Shown in pieces: positions 33,506 to 41,995 of a DNA stretch of 64,000 bases (its first letter is position 1; every line of letters begins with the position of its first letter). A program made the position numbers and the translations under genes. This DNA comes from an uncultured Lachnospiraceae bacterium. Lineage in GTDB: Bacteria; Bacillota; Clostridia; Lachnospirales; Lachnospiraceae. The stretch spans positions 62,001-126,000 of the forward strand of contig CANRPU010000003.1 of assembly GCA_947632555.1 (NCBI GenBank). The letters run 5' to 3'. The notes beneath the pieces were generated by a model. It made no database searches. It saw only the letters and a list, made by a program, of their open reading frames with translations, and had not been told where the DNA came from.

Positions 33506-35215
33506 ATGATGAGATCACTTTTTTCTGGCGTGGCAGGTTTAAAGACGCACCAGACCAGAATGGACGTTATCGGTAACAATATTTCCAATGTGAACACGAC
33601 CGCGTACAAAGCCAGTTCCATGGTGTTCAGTGAACTGATCAGCCAGACGATACAGAGGGCATCCGGGCCCAACGCGGCAACCGGAACGGGCGGTATCAAT
33701 GCCCGCCAGATCGGTCTGGGCGTGCAGACAGGCGCTATCAATGTGAATATTACCACCCAGGGCGCCGCGCAGTCTACCGGTAATCCCTTTGATATCATGC
33801 TCAGCGGCAGTTCGCTCTTTATTGTCAGCAACGGCAGCGAGAACTTCTTTACCAGAGATGGTTCTTTCTATGTGGACGCGGCAGGCAATCTGGCTATGAC
33901 CAGCAACGGCTATAACGTGATGGGCTGGGGCGTGGATAAAGAAACCCAGAAGATCAAGCAGGATACGGTAACGGCATTGCGTATCATGAGCGAAGCCAAT
34001 ATGACCTATCCGCCTGAGGCCACCAGCAGAGCCTATGTGTCCGGTATTATCGACAAACACAACGCGGATGTGACCAGTGAAGCGGGCAAGGCCATCAACC
34101 TGAATTTCTTTGACGCGCTGGGCTACAGCTATACGGCCAAGCTGGTGATCAAGCAGTCCGCGGATGACAGCAGCTACAGCGTGGAGCTTTCCAAGATACT
34201 GGATTCGGAAGGCAATGAGGTGGATATCAGCGGCGTGGATATGGCGGAACTGTTCGGCGCGAACACTTCCCAGGCGATCAACACTTCCGTGAAGCTGGAT
34301 GATTCCGCTTATACCTGGGACGGCAAAGTACTGAAAACATCCAGCGAGCCGTCGGAAACGGTCTGCGACCTGGCCGTAGCTTTCGGCGCCGACGCGGAGG
34401 CAGCCAAGACGGCGCAGGACAATCTGGCCAAGGCTTACGGATATGAAGGCTCCACAGAGAAATTTTTCAATCTGACAGTCAGCACGGAGGGCACGACCTA
34501 TACGGTGCGCCAGCTGTTTGAAAACCAGAACTCCGGTACCGAGCCTAATTTTGGTACCTTAACCGCGGAGCAGATGGACGGGGACGTAACCAATTTCAGT
34601 CTGGAGGCATTTGATACCACCGGACGTAATTTTGCCGGCGTGAATCTGGTATACGACGGGGACAACGGTAAGTTTGTCGGCGTCAACGGCGTTCCTACCA
34701 TGAAGAACGCTTCTCTGAGATTGTCCGCTCTGGGCGGTAATTTCTCGGATATTGACATTGATTTTTCCACCAGTTCCAACTACAATAACAACGGTACCTG
34801 TACCGTGAACGCTACGGCGGGAGATCTGGACGGTCTGGGTATGGGACGTGAGCCGGGTCAGATGAGCGGTATTTCCATTCAGCAGAACGGCATGATCTAT
34901 GCCGCTTACGACAACGGTATGACCAGACTGTTAGGACAGATAGCGGTAGCGGAATTTGCCAACATGTCCGGTCTGGAAAGAGTGGGAGAGAACCTTTACT
35001 CCGCGACCATGAACTCCGGCGAGTTCGATGGCATCGGCGTGGACGTTACGGCCAACGGAGGAAAAATGACCACCGGACAGCTGGAAATGAGCAACGTGGA
35101 TCTGTCCCAGGAATTTACGGAAATGATCACCACGCAGCGTGGTTTCCAGGCCAACAGCCGTATCATTACGGTATCCGATACGCTGTTAGAGGAACTGACT
35201 AATCTGAAGAGATGA
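33506..35215 (+). CDS. flgE: Flagellar hook protein FlgE
   Basis: The 569-residue hook subunit. It begins MMRSLFSGVAGLKTHQTRMD with the NNISNVNTTAYK motif, holds a long variable outer domain, and ends with the family C-terminal helix (ELTNLKR after the FQANSRIITVSD segment). The frame is open upstream to 33437, but GGAGG at 33491-33495 and the conserved N-terminus place the start at 33506. At 569 residues it is larger than the roughly 400 of enteric FlgE, but long hook proteins are common in Clostridia. A terminator-like hairpin follows. Confidence 0.95.
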   Translation: MMRSLFSGVAGLKTHQTRMDVIGNNISNVNTTAYKASSMVFSELISQTIQRASGPNAATGTGGINARQIGLGVQTGAINVNITTQGAAQSTGNPFDIMLSGSSLFIVSNGSENFFTRDGSFYVDAAGNLAMTSNGYNVMGWGVDKETQKIKQDTVTALRIMSEANMTYPPEATSRAYVSGIIDKHNADVTSEAGKAINLNFFDALGYSYTAKLVIKQSADDSSYSVELSKILDSEGNEVDISGVDMAELFGANTSQAINTSVKLDDSAYTWDGKVLKTSSEPSETVCDLAVAFGADAEAAKTAQDNLAKAYGYEGSTEKFFNLTVSTEGTTYTVRQLFENQNSGTEPNFGTLTAEQMDGDVTNFSLEAFDTTGRNFAGVNLVYDGDNGKFVGVNGVPTMKNASLRLSALGGNFSDIDIDFSTSSNYNNNGTCTVNATAGDLDGLGMGREPGQMSGISIQQNGMIYAAYDNGMTRLLGQIAVAEFANMSGLERVGENLYSATMNSGEFDGIGVDVTANGGKMTTGQLEMSNVDLSQEFTEMITTQRGFQANSRIITVSDTLLEELTNLKR

Positions 35216-35235
35216 TCTTAGCGATCCTATAAGTG

Positions 35236-35265
35236 AAAAAGGACAGGCGGATGCCTGCCCTTTTT
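35236..35265 (+). terminator. Terminator-like hairpin between flgE and flbD
   Basis: GGACAGGC (35241-35248) pairs with GCCTGCCC (35253-35260) with one A-C mismatch, flanked by five A and five T. It can act in either direction and may attenuate transcription from the hook genes into the stator and switch genes. Confidence 0.6.
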
Positions 35266-35295
35266 CCGCTTTTGGAAAAAGGCGGGAGGCGTAGA

Positions 35296-35481
35296 ATGAT
35301 AGAAGTGACCAAAATGAACGGACAGAAAATCTTGATCAATCCTCATCTGATCGAATTGGTGGAAGATACGCCCGATACGGTGCTGACTCTGACTACCGGA
35401 CGAAAAATAATTGTAAAAGAAAGTAGACAAGAGATAAAAAATTTAGTAAAATTGTATAGACAGGAATTTTATGCGGATTAA
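35296..35481 (+). CDS. flbD: FlbD/SwrD family flagellar protein
   Basis: A 61-residue protein beginning MIEVTKMNGQKILINPHLIE, the core of the FlbD/YlzI family. In Bacillus the same small protein after flgE is SwrD, needed for full motor torque. The frame extends upstream through the flgE hairpin to 35233, but GGGAGG just before 35296 fixes the start. Directly upstream of motA, which suits a role in stator function. Confidence 0.88.
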   Translation: MIEVTKMNGQKILINPHLIELVEDTPDTVLTLTTGRKIIVKESRQEIKNLVKLYRQEFYAD

Positions 35482-35541
35482 TGTGAAGCATTTATTTCCA
35501 TATCCTATGCGATTACGATAGAAAACGGCAGGTGGATACAG

Positions 35542-36345
35542 GTGGATATAGCGTCAATTTTAGGTTTGATCTTGTGCTTCGGCATGCTGGCTTTCGGAAT
35601 CCTTCAGGCAACGAAGGGAGATATGTCCGCCATCAGGACTTATCTGGACGTACCTTCGATCTTTATTACCTTTGGTGGTTCTTTTGCGGCCGTATTGGCG
35701 TCCAATACCCTTCAGAGCTTTGTGGGAGGTCTGAAAAGCTTTTCTCTGGTATTAAAGCAGCCTCAGGACAATACGCCTGAGATGATCAGCAATATTATTA
35801 ATTTATCCAATGTGGCCCGTAAGGAAGGACTGCTTTCTCTGGAAGAGGCCGCGGAAGATTTAAACGATGAGTTTTTAAAAAAGGGGATCCTGCTGATCGT
35901 GGACGGTACGGATCCGGAACTGGTGCGCGCCATTCTGGAAACGGAACTGGTCAGTATGGATACCCGTCATAAGGAAAAGATCGGTTTCTGGGAAGGCCTG
36001 GGCGCCATGGGCCCCGCGTGGGGTATGATCGGTACGCTGGTAGGCCTTGTCAACATGTTGAACAATATGGAAGATGCTTCCACCATCGGTCCTCAGATGG
36101 CGGTGGCTTTGATCACGACCCTGTATGGTTCCCTTTTGGCCAACTGGATCTGTACGCCTGTGGCCAATAAGCTGAAAAGCCGTAATGAAACGGAAATGCA
36201 GCAGAGGGAGATTATGATAGAGGGGCTTTTGTCGATACAGGCGGGCGAGAATCCCCGCGTGATCGAGGAGAAGCTGAAGTCCTTTGTAGCACCTGCGGAC
36301 AGGGCCGTCGCGGCACAGGAAGACGGAGGTGAGGAGAATGGCTAA
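35542..36345 (+). CDS. motA: Flagellar stator protein MotA
   Basis: A 267-residue inner-membrane proton- or sodium-channel subunit. Four membrane helices are visible (about 1-22, 33-53, 145-167, 180-200), with the conserved proline in LGAMGPAWGMIGTLVG and a large cytoplasmic loop that contacts FliG. It starts with GTG at 35542 after AGGTGG. Its end overlaps motB by eight bases. In Bacillus motAB are at another locus, so their inclusion here is a Clostridia-type feature. Confidence 0.95.
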   Translation: MDIASILGLILCFGMLAFGILQATKGDMSAIRTYLDVPSIFITFGGSFAAVLASNTLQSFVGGLKSFSLVLKQPQDNTPEMISNIINLSNVARKEGLLSLEEAAEDLNDEFLKKGILLIVDGTDPELVRAILETELVSMDTRHKEKIGFWEGLGAMGPAWGMIGTLVGLVNMLNNMEDASTIGPQMAVALITTLYGSLLANWICTPVANKLKSRNETEMQQREIMIEGLLSIQAGENPRVIEEKLKSFVAPADRAVAAQEDGGEENG

Positions 36346-37168
36346 GCGGAAGGAGGAAACACCGGCACCCGGCGCGCCCGCGTGGACCGCGACCTTTGGT
36401 GACCTGATGAATCTGCTGCTCTGCTTTTTTGTTCTCCTGTTTTCCATGTCCACACTGGACGAAAAAAAATGGCAGGAGGTAGTGGCTTCTTTCAGCCAGA
36501 CCTTTTCCATATTTAACGGCGGAGCCACCGCTATCGGGGACGGGATCCTTGTCAGCAACGGTGTCAGTCAGTTGAACGAACTGGATGAATATATCAACAG
36601 CACCGGTTATGAGGCTGAGGACAGTGACGCGGAGGAGTACGACAAGGAGAATACCCTGGAAGGCGCCATGGAGCAGATTGAGGCAGCCCAGCTGCAGGAG
36701 TCTGAAGAAATGGCGGAGATGGTGGAGGAAATGGTGGCGGAAAGCCAGATGTCCGATGCCATCAAGGTGGAGTTTAACGCCCAGTATGTGCAGCTTACCC
36801 TGAAGGGGGCGCTGCTGTTCGATTCCGGTAAGGCGGACATCCGGGAAGATGCGCTGCCGGTGCTGGATAAGGTGGGCGTGATCCTGGGAAAATATTCCGG
36901 CAACATCATTGAGATAGAAGGACACACGGACAATGTGCCTATCAGCAACGGGCGTTTTGCCGACAACAGTGAGTTAAGCTGTGCCAGAGCGCTTTCCGTG
37001 TTCAATTATTTTCTGGATACCACCAATCTGGAACCTTCCCTGATCAAGTACGCGGGACGGGGCGAGTATGTGCCCGTAGCGGACAATTCCACGGAAGAGG
37101 GCAGGGCGCGCAACAGGCGCGTGGAAATCCGGATCTACAATGATTTAAGCACAAGAACCTATCAATAG
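36338..37168 (+). CDS. motB: Flagellar stator protein MotB
   Basis: A 276-residue stator subunit. The single membrane helix at about residues 22-42 starts with the ion-carrying Asp22 (FGDLMNLLLCFFVLLFSMS). A linker rich in Glu, Met and Gln follows, then an OmpA-like peptidoglycan-binding domain with EIEGHTDNVPIS and ARALSVFNYFL. The ATG at 36338 is eight bases from GGAGG; a GTG at 36329 lies within that site and is unlikely. The polar residues next to Asp22 do not let me decide between protons and sodium. Confidence 0.95.
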   Translation: MAKRKEETPAPGAPAWTATFGDLMNLLLCFFVLLFSMSTLDEKKWQEVVASFSQTFSIFNGGATAIGDGILVSNGVSQLNELDEYINSTGYEAEDSDAEEYDKENTLEGAMEQIEAAQLQESEEMAEMVEEMVAESQMSDAIKVEFNAQYVQLTLKGALLFDSGKADIREDALPVLDKVGVILGKYSGNIIEIEGHTDNVPISNGRFADNSELSCARALSVFNYFLDTTNLEPSLIKYAGRGEYVPVADNSTEEGRARNRRVEIRIYNDLSTRTYQ

Positions 37169-37179
37169 GAGATACCATC

Positions 37180-37704
37180 ATGAAAAAGAACCTAATGTCA
37201 ATTTTGATCCTGGCGCTGCTCGTGGTCAATATCGTGCTGACCGCCATAATGATGTTCAGCGTGACGGGCGCCATGAAGAGCACCACCGCGCTGGTGGGCA
37301 GGATCGCCGCTGTTCTGGATCTGGAGCTGAACCTGGGAACGGATGAGGAAGCGGTACCCATTGATAATATCGTGATCTATGATATAGCGGAACCCATGAC
37401 CATTCCGTTAAAACTGAGCGCTGATCCCGGAGAAGGGGAATCCGATCCCAAGCAGATCTATATCAGGATCTCCGTATCTCTGCAGATGGATAAGACCAAC
37501 AAGGACTACAAAAAATACAGTGAGTCCCTTTTGACCAACGAGAGCCTGATAAGAGGCGAGATCATCGAAGTCATATCTTCTTATACGCTGGAAGAGTTCC
37601 AGAATGATACGGACGGCATCCGCAGTGAGATCCTGGCAAGGCTGCGCAGGCTTTATGATTCCGATTTCATCTACAAGGTGGTATTCAGCGACTATACCTA
37701 CTAA
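37180..37704 (+). CDS. fliL: Flagellar basal body-associated protein FliL
   Basis: A 174-residue bitopic protein: membrane helix at about residues 7-29, then a FliL domain with IRISVSLQMDKTNKDY and the C-terminal IRSEILARLRRLYDSDFIYKV block (quoted here in part of its length). FliL surrounds the stator and improves its function. It lies between motB and fliM, as would be expected. TAGGAGATACCATC precedes the ATG. Confidence 0.88.
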   Translation: MKKNLMSILILALLVVNIVLTAIMMFSVTGAMKSTTALVGRIAAVLDLELNLGTDEEAVPIDNIVIYDIAEPMTIPLKLSADPGEGESDPKQIYIRISVSLQMDKTNKDYKKYSESLLTNESLIRGEIIEVISSYTLEEFQNDTDGIRSEILARLRRLYDSDFIYKVVFSDYTY

Positions 37705-37725
37705 ACTGCCGGGAGGTGAACCTGA

Positions 37726-38706
37726 ATGGGCGAGGTACTGTCCCAAAATGAAATAGATAACCTGTTGGCCGCTTTGTCTACCGGCGAGCTGGATATGGAT
37801 CAGATGCAGGATTCCGGCGAGAAACAGGTAAAGAATTACGACTTTAAGCGCCCGGCCAAGTTTTCCAAAGAGCATTTGCGAACCATGGAGATCATCTTTG
37901 AGCACTACGGACGTCTGCTTTCCACCAATCTGCCGGTGTATCTGCGGCGGAATGTGCAGGTCAGCGTTGCCAGCTCGGAAACCGTTACCTTTTCCGAATT
38001 TACCAATGCGCTTTCCAATCCCGTTATCATGGGGATCATCACAATGGCGCCCCTTACGGGTGATATCATCATGGACATTTCCCCCAATCTGGGATACGCC
38101 ATGATAGACCGTATGCTGGGCGGCGCCGGAGAATCCCTGGATAAGAACCGGGAATTTTCGGAGATCGAGCTGACGATCCTGGAAAAGATGATCATTATCT
38201 GTATGAACCTGCTGCGGGAGCCCTGGAAGAATGTGCTGAGCATCAATCCGGTGCTGAACAGGCTGGAAACCAATCCCCAGTTCGCGCAGATCATTTCGCC
38301 CAACGATATGGTGGCCATTGTAACCCTGAATTTAAAAGTGGGCGAAGTACAGGGATTTATGAATATGTGTCTTCCTTTCTTTACCCTGGAGGACATCATG
38401 GATAAGCTGAATACCAGGTACTGGTATGCCAATATGCAGGAGCGGCGGGATGAAAATTATGACGAGTATATTGAATCCCTGCTGCGAAAAGTGGATATCC
38501 CGATCAAAGCGGTTCTGGGCAAAAGCACGGTTTCGGTGGGGGACTTCGCGAATCTCCAGACGGGGGACGTAATCCGGCTGGACAGCCATGTGGACAGCGA
38601 GTTGTCGGTCTATGTGGGAAATATCCGCAAGTTTACCGCGCTGCCCGGCGCCAGCAAAGAAAATTATGCCGTAAGGGTCACTTCCATAATCAGAGAGGAG
38701 GAATAG
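37726..38706 (+). CDS. fliM: Flagellar motor switch protein FliM
   Basis: The 326-residue C-ring protein that binds phosphorylated CheY. It begins LSQNEIDNLLAAL, the CheY-binding peptide, followed by the CheC-like middle domain (GMGII-type loop as GGAGESLDKNREFSEIE) and the C-terminal SpoA domain (residues about 240-320). The length is standard. It lies one base before fliY. CGGGAGGTGAACCTG gives a good binding site. Confidence 0.96.
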   Translation: MGEVLSQNEIDNLLAALSTGELDMDQMQDSGEKQVKNYDFKRPAKFSKEHLRTMEIIFEHYGRLLSTNLPVYLRRNVQVSVASSETVTFSEFTNALSNPVIMGIITMAPLTGDIIMDISPNLGYAMIDRMLGGAGESLDKNREFSEIELTILEKMIIICMNLLREPWKNVLSINPVLNRLETNPQFAQIISPNDMVAIVTLNLKVGEVQGFMNMCLPFFTLEDIMDKLNTRYWYANMQERRDENYDEYIESLLRKVDIPIKAVLGKSTVSVGDFANLQTGDVIRLDSHVDSELSVYVGNIRKFTALPGASKENYAVRVTSIIREEE

Positions 38707-38707
38707 C

Positions 38708-40030
38708 ATGGATGGCGGTATGTTATCCCAGGATGAAATAAACGCGCTTTTGAGCGGGATGGATCTGTCGGACCCGCCCGCGGATGCGTCATCGGATACG
38801 GCGGCCTCCGCCGCGGACAGCGGGCAGGAAATAGATGAAAGCCTCCTGTCGGATGTGGAGAGGGACGCGGTGGGAGAAGTAGCCAACATCAGTATGGGTT
38901 CTTCCGCGACAACGCTGTATTCACTGGTCAACAGAAAAGTCAATATCACCACGCCCACCGTTACGCTGACCAACTGGTCGGGCGTACTGGCGGAATATGA
39001 AAAGCCGTGTGTTTTTATTCAGATCAAATATACGCAGGGACTGGACGGCAGCAATATCCTGGTGCTGCGGGAGAACGACGTAAAGATCATCACCGACCTG
39101 ATGATGGGCGGAGATGGCACCAATACGGACGGGGAATTGGGTGAGCTGCATTTGAGCGCCATATCCGAGGCCATGAACCAGATGATGGGGTCTGCGGCCA
39201 CCTCTCTTTCCACCATGCTGGGCGTTATGATCGATATCAGCCCGCCGGATGCCAATCTGGTGGATTTGACGGCTTTCCAAAGCGGCAGTGATATTGCCAG
39301 TTTCCTTGGCGGCACTTTTGTCAAAGTGGCTTTCCGTATGGAGATCGGCGATCTGGTGAACAGTACTATCATGCAGCTTTATCCGGTGGATTTTGCCAAA
39401 GAGATCGTAGAAACTTTCATTAACCAGCAGATGGGAGGCGGCAGCGCGGCAGAACCGGAACCGCAGCCGCAGCCGGCGGCGCCGGGTGGGGAAACACCCG
39501 GATACGGCGGAGCGCCTCAGATGGATATGTCCCAGATGGGAGATCCCCAAATGGGAAATCCCCAGATGGGCAATCCCCAAATGGGGATGCCGCAAATGGG
39601 AATGCCCCAGATGGGAATGCCTCAGATGGGAATGCCGCAGATGGGCAATCCCCAAATGGGGATGCCGCAAATGGGGATGCCCCAGATGGGAATGCCTCAG
39701 ATGTACATGCAGCCGCAGATGAACATGCAGCAGAACGTCAATGTACAGCCTGCGCAGTTCCAGAATTTTTCAAATGATTACGGCGCGGTGAACGGTCAGG
39801 AAAATATCGGCCTGATCATGGATGTGCCTCTGGAGGTAACGGTGGAACTGGGGCGAACGACCAAATCCATTTCCGAAATTTTGGAATTCGCGCCCGGCAC
39901 CATCATAGAGCTGGACAGAATTGCCGGCGAGCCCATCGACGTACTGGTGAACGGCAAGTTTGTAGCCAAGGGAGAAGTTGTGGTAATCGAAGAGAGTTTC
40001 GGTATCCGGGTAACGGAAATCATCAAATAA
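38708..40030 (+). CDS. fliY: Motor switch phosphatase FliY (CheC-FliN type) with Met-Gln-Pro repeats
   Basis: A 440-residue switch protein with three parts. Residues 1-19 repeat the FliM-like CheY-binding peptide (LSQDEINALLSGM). Residues about 45-240 are a CheC-like phosphatase domain with both active-site pairs: Glu57-Asn60 (GEVANISMG) and Glu154-Asn157 (SEAMNQMMG). Residues about 365-440 are the FliN SpoA domain. The linker (about 271-333) consists of MG-x-PQ pentapeptides, an unusual insert. The protein should hydrolyse CheY-P at the motor. A GGAGG site six bases away fixes the start. Confidence 0.95.
   Translation: MDGGMLSQDEINALLSGMDLSDPPADASSDTAASAADSGQEIDESLLSDVERDAVGEVANISMGSSATTLYSLVNRKVNITTPTVTLTNWSGVLAEYEKPCVFIQIKYTQGLDGSNILVLRENDVKIITDLMMGGDGTNTDGELGELHLSAISEAMNQMMGSAATSLSTMLGVMIDISPPDANLVDLTAFQSGSDIASFLGGTFVKVAFRMEIGDLVNSTIMQLYPVDFAKEIVETFINQQMGGGSAAEPEPQPQPAAPGGETPGYGGAPQMDMSQMGDPQMGNPQMGNPQMGMPQMGMPQMGMPQMGMPQMGNPQMGMPQMGMPQMGMPQMYMQPQMNMQQNVNVQPAQFQNFSNDYGAVNGQENIGLIMDVPLEVTVELGRTTKSISEILEFAPGTIIELDRIAGEPIDVLVNGKFVAKGEVVVIEESFGIRVTEIIK
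39518..39709 (+). repeat. 15-base tandem repeats with a 75-base duplication inside fliY
   Basis: About twelve consecutive 15-base units encode MGMPQ or MGNPQ. Within them a 75-base block is repeated almost exactly: the sequence starting at 39563 recurs at 39638 with one difference over about 65 bases. This indicates recent slippage or unequal exchange, in frame. Confidence 0.85.
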
Positions 40031-40055
40031 TACAAAGAGAACAAGGAGTGGAAAA

Positions 40056-40418
40056 ATGGGAAAAAACATATTAATCTGTGATGATGCTGCATTCATGCGA
40101 ATGATGATCAAGGATATCTTAAGCAAGAATGGCTACAATGTAGTAGGTGAGGCTGAAAACGGACAAAAGGGGATCGAGAAGTACAACGAACTGAAACCGG
40201 ATCTGGTATTGATGGATATTACCATGCCTGAAATGGACGGGATCGCGGCGTTAAAGGGAATCAAGGCCGCGGATGCCAACGCCAAGGTCATTATGTGTTC
40301 CGCTATGGGACAGCAGGCCATGGTGATCGAGTCCATCCAGGCGGGCGCTAAGGACTTTATTGTAAAGCCTTTTCAGGCCGACCGTGTGCTGGAAGCGGTG
40401 AAAAAGGTCGTGGGATGA
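40056..40418 (+). CDS. cheY: Chemotaxis response regulator CheY
   Basis: A 120-residue single-domain receiver. The acidic pair is at residues 9-10 (CDDAAF), the phosphorylation site is Asp54 in LMDITMP, Ser82 occupies the switch position in MCSAMGQ, and Lys104 is in VKPF. Phosphorylated by CheA, it binds FliM and FliY. It follows fliY by 25 bases and overlaps fliO. ACAAGGAGTGG is the binding site. Confidence 0.96.
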   Translation: MGKNILICDDAAFMRMMIKDILSKNGYNVVGEAENGQKGIEKYNELKPDLVLMDITMPEMDGIAALKGIKAADANAKVIMCSAMGQQAMVIESIQAGAKDFIVKPFQADRVLEAVKKVVG

Positions 40419-40804
40419 TGCTCATGACCGGACCGAGCGCTGTTGACAGCGCCGCGCAGCTGCTGACGGTGCTGCTGATCTTTGTTTTTGTGCTGGCCCT
40501 GACTTTTTTTGTCACCAGATGGATCGCGAGGTATCAGAAGGGGCAGTGGGCCGGCGGCAATATCGAAATTCTGGAAACCTGTTCCATGGGAAACGGTAAA
40601 TACATACAGATCGCGCGGCTGGGAGAAACTTATGTCGCTATGGCTGTGTGTAAGGATACGGTGACCTTTCTGACAACTCTGCCCGCGGAACAGATCAAAA
40701 TGCCCCCGCAGAGCGGGAAGAAGGGTTCCGACTTCAAAGAACTGCTGCGAAAGGCCAGAGCCGGATATCCTGAGGGCGGAGAAAAGCATCCGAAAGAAGA
40801 GTAG
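40415..40804 (+). CDS. fliO: Flagellar biosynthesis protein FliO
   Basis: A 129-residue protein with one membrane helix (about residues 16-38, LLTVLLIFVFVLALTFFVT) and a cytoplasmic FliO domain with the ILETCSMGNGKYIQIARLG motif. FliO assists assembly of the FliP ring in the export gate. It starts in an ATGATG overlapping the cheY stop by four bases. The basic C-terminal tail is typical. Bacillus calls the equivalent gene fliZ. Confidence 0.88.
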   Translation: MMLMTGPSAVDSAAQLLTVLLIFVFVLALTFFVTRWIARYQKGQWAGGNIEILETCSMGNGKYIQIARLGETYVAMAVCKDTVTFLTTLPAEQIKMPPQSGKKGSDFKELLRKARAGYPEGGEKHPKEE

Positions 40805-40811
40805 GCTGAAC

Positions 40812-41690
40812 GTGAAAAAAAAGAAAAGTATTTTAACCGGAATAGTTCTGAAAAGTATTATATGCCTGCTGGTTACGGTAGGCATATTGTACATTTTGCC
40901 GGTACGGACGGTTTTCGCTGCCGAGAACAGCGGGCCGCTGACCGGTGAGAGCGGAAATTCCACGGTGCTTCAGCAGCCGGGAACCGCGCAGACGCCGGAA
41001 GAACTGCAGGAACTGAATATTGCCAACACCTTTACCATCCGGTACGACAACGGAAACGGAGAAATCAACGGCGCGCTCAGGATCCTGCTGACGCTGACGC
41101 TGATCGCCATAACGCCCCTGCTCCTGATCTGCCTGACTTCGTATACGAGGGTACTGATCGTACTGCATTTTGTAAGGGCGGCGCTGAATACCCAGACGGC
41201 TCCTCCCAACCAGATACTGGTTGGGATATCGCTGTTTTTGACCTTTTTTATCATGACGCCCACCGCGACGTCCATTTATACCAACGCGTACCTGCCCTAT
41301 GAGGCGGGGGAACTGACCGAGGAAGAAGCTCTGACCGAGGCGGTGGCGCCCCTGCGGGAGTTTATGTACGGCGAAACACAGAAAAAGGACGTGGAACTGT
41401 TTATGAGCGTTTCCAGGCAGAACTGGGACGGGGAGCTGGATTCTATCCCGCTGACGGTGCTGATCCCCAGTTTTCTGGTAAGCGAGCTGAGAACCGCCTT
41501 TTTTATAGGTTTTCTGATCTACGTTCCGTTTATTGTCATAGATATGGTGGTGGCTTCGGCGCTGATGAGTATGGGTATGATGATGCTGCCGCCCACTACC
41601 ATTTCCATGCCGTTTAAGATACTGCTTTTTGTAATGGCGGACGGCTGGAGTCTGGTTATCGGGATGCTGGTGCAGACCTTTACCCGATGA
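40812..41690 (+). CDS. fliP: Flagellar export gate protein FliP
   Basis: A 292-residue membrane protein of the export channel. An N-terminal membrane or signal segment (about residues 7-36) is followed by a loop, then three FliP helices with ILLTLTLIAITPLLLICLTS, YTRVLIVLHFVR, and the C-terminal FLIYVPFIVIDMVVASALMS block with MMMLPP. It starts with GTG at 40812, seven bases after the fliO stop; the binding site is weak (AAGAAGAG) so coupling to fliO translation is likely. Confidence 0.95.
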   Translation: MKKKKSILTGIVLKSIICLLVTVGILYILPVRTVFAAENSGPLTGESGNSTVLQQPGTAQTPEELQELNIANTFTIRYDNGNGEINGALRILLTLTLIAITPLLLICLTSYTRVLIVLHFVRAALNTQTAPPNQILVGISLFLTFFIMTPTATSIYTNAYLPYEAGELTEEEALTEAVAPLREFMYGETQKKDVELFMSVSRQNWDGELDSIPLTVLIPSFLVSELRTAFFIGFLIYVPFIVIDMVVASALMSMGMMMLPPTTISMPFKILLFVMADGWSLVIGMLVQTFTR

Positions 41691-41712
41691 TCCGTAGAAA
41701 GGGGGAATCATC

Positions 41713-41985
41713 ATGAGCGTGGAAACCATAAGCGATATTACCAACCGGGCGCTGTATCTGATCATACAGGCCTCCCTTCCCATACTGCTGGTGTCGCTTG
41801 TCATCGGCCTGATCGTCAGTATTTTTCAGACCGTGACTTCCATTCAGGAACAGACGCTGACCTTTATCCCAAAGATCATCGGTATTTTTCTGGCTCTGAT
41901 GCTCCTGGGTTCCTGGATGCTGAACAGTATGATCGATTTTATGACAGAGCTGTGGTTGAATATTCCCAACTATGTGAAGAGTTGA
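41713..41985 (+). CDS. fliQ: Flagellar export gate protein FliQ
   Basis: A 90-residue two-helix membrane protein (about 14-36 and 48-72) with LVSLVIGLIVSIFQTVTSIQ and EQTLTFIPKI, the FliQ core. It joins FliP and FliR in the helical export gate. GAAAGGGGGAATCATC precedes the ATG, and fliR follows 10 bases later. Confidence 0.95.
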   Translation: MSVETISDITNRALYLIIQASLPILLVSLVIGLIVSIFQTVTSIQEQTLTFIPKIIGIFLALMLLGSWMLNSMIDFMTELWLNIPNYVKS

Positions 41986-41995
41986 GCGGTGGGAT

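Noticed and set aside
35233..35295. Upstream extension of flbD
   Set aside because: It reads through the hairpin after flgE and is not part of the family; the start with a GGGAGG site is at 35296.
39518..39709. Regular short repeats that might be taken for a CRISPR-like array
   Set aside because: The units are directly adjacent 15-mers without spacers and code in frame for MG-x-PQ inside FliY.
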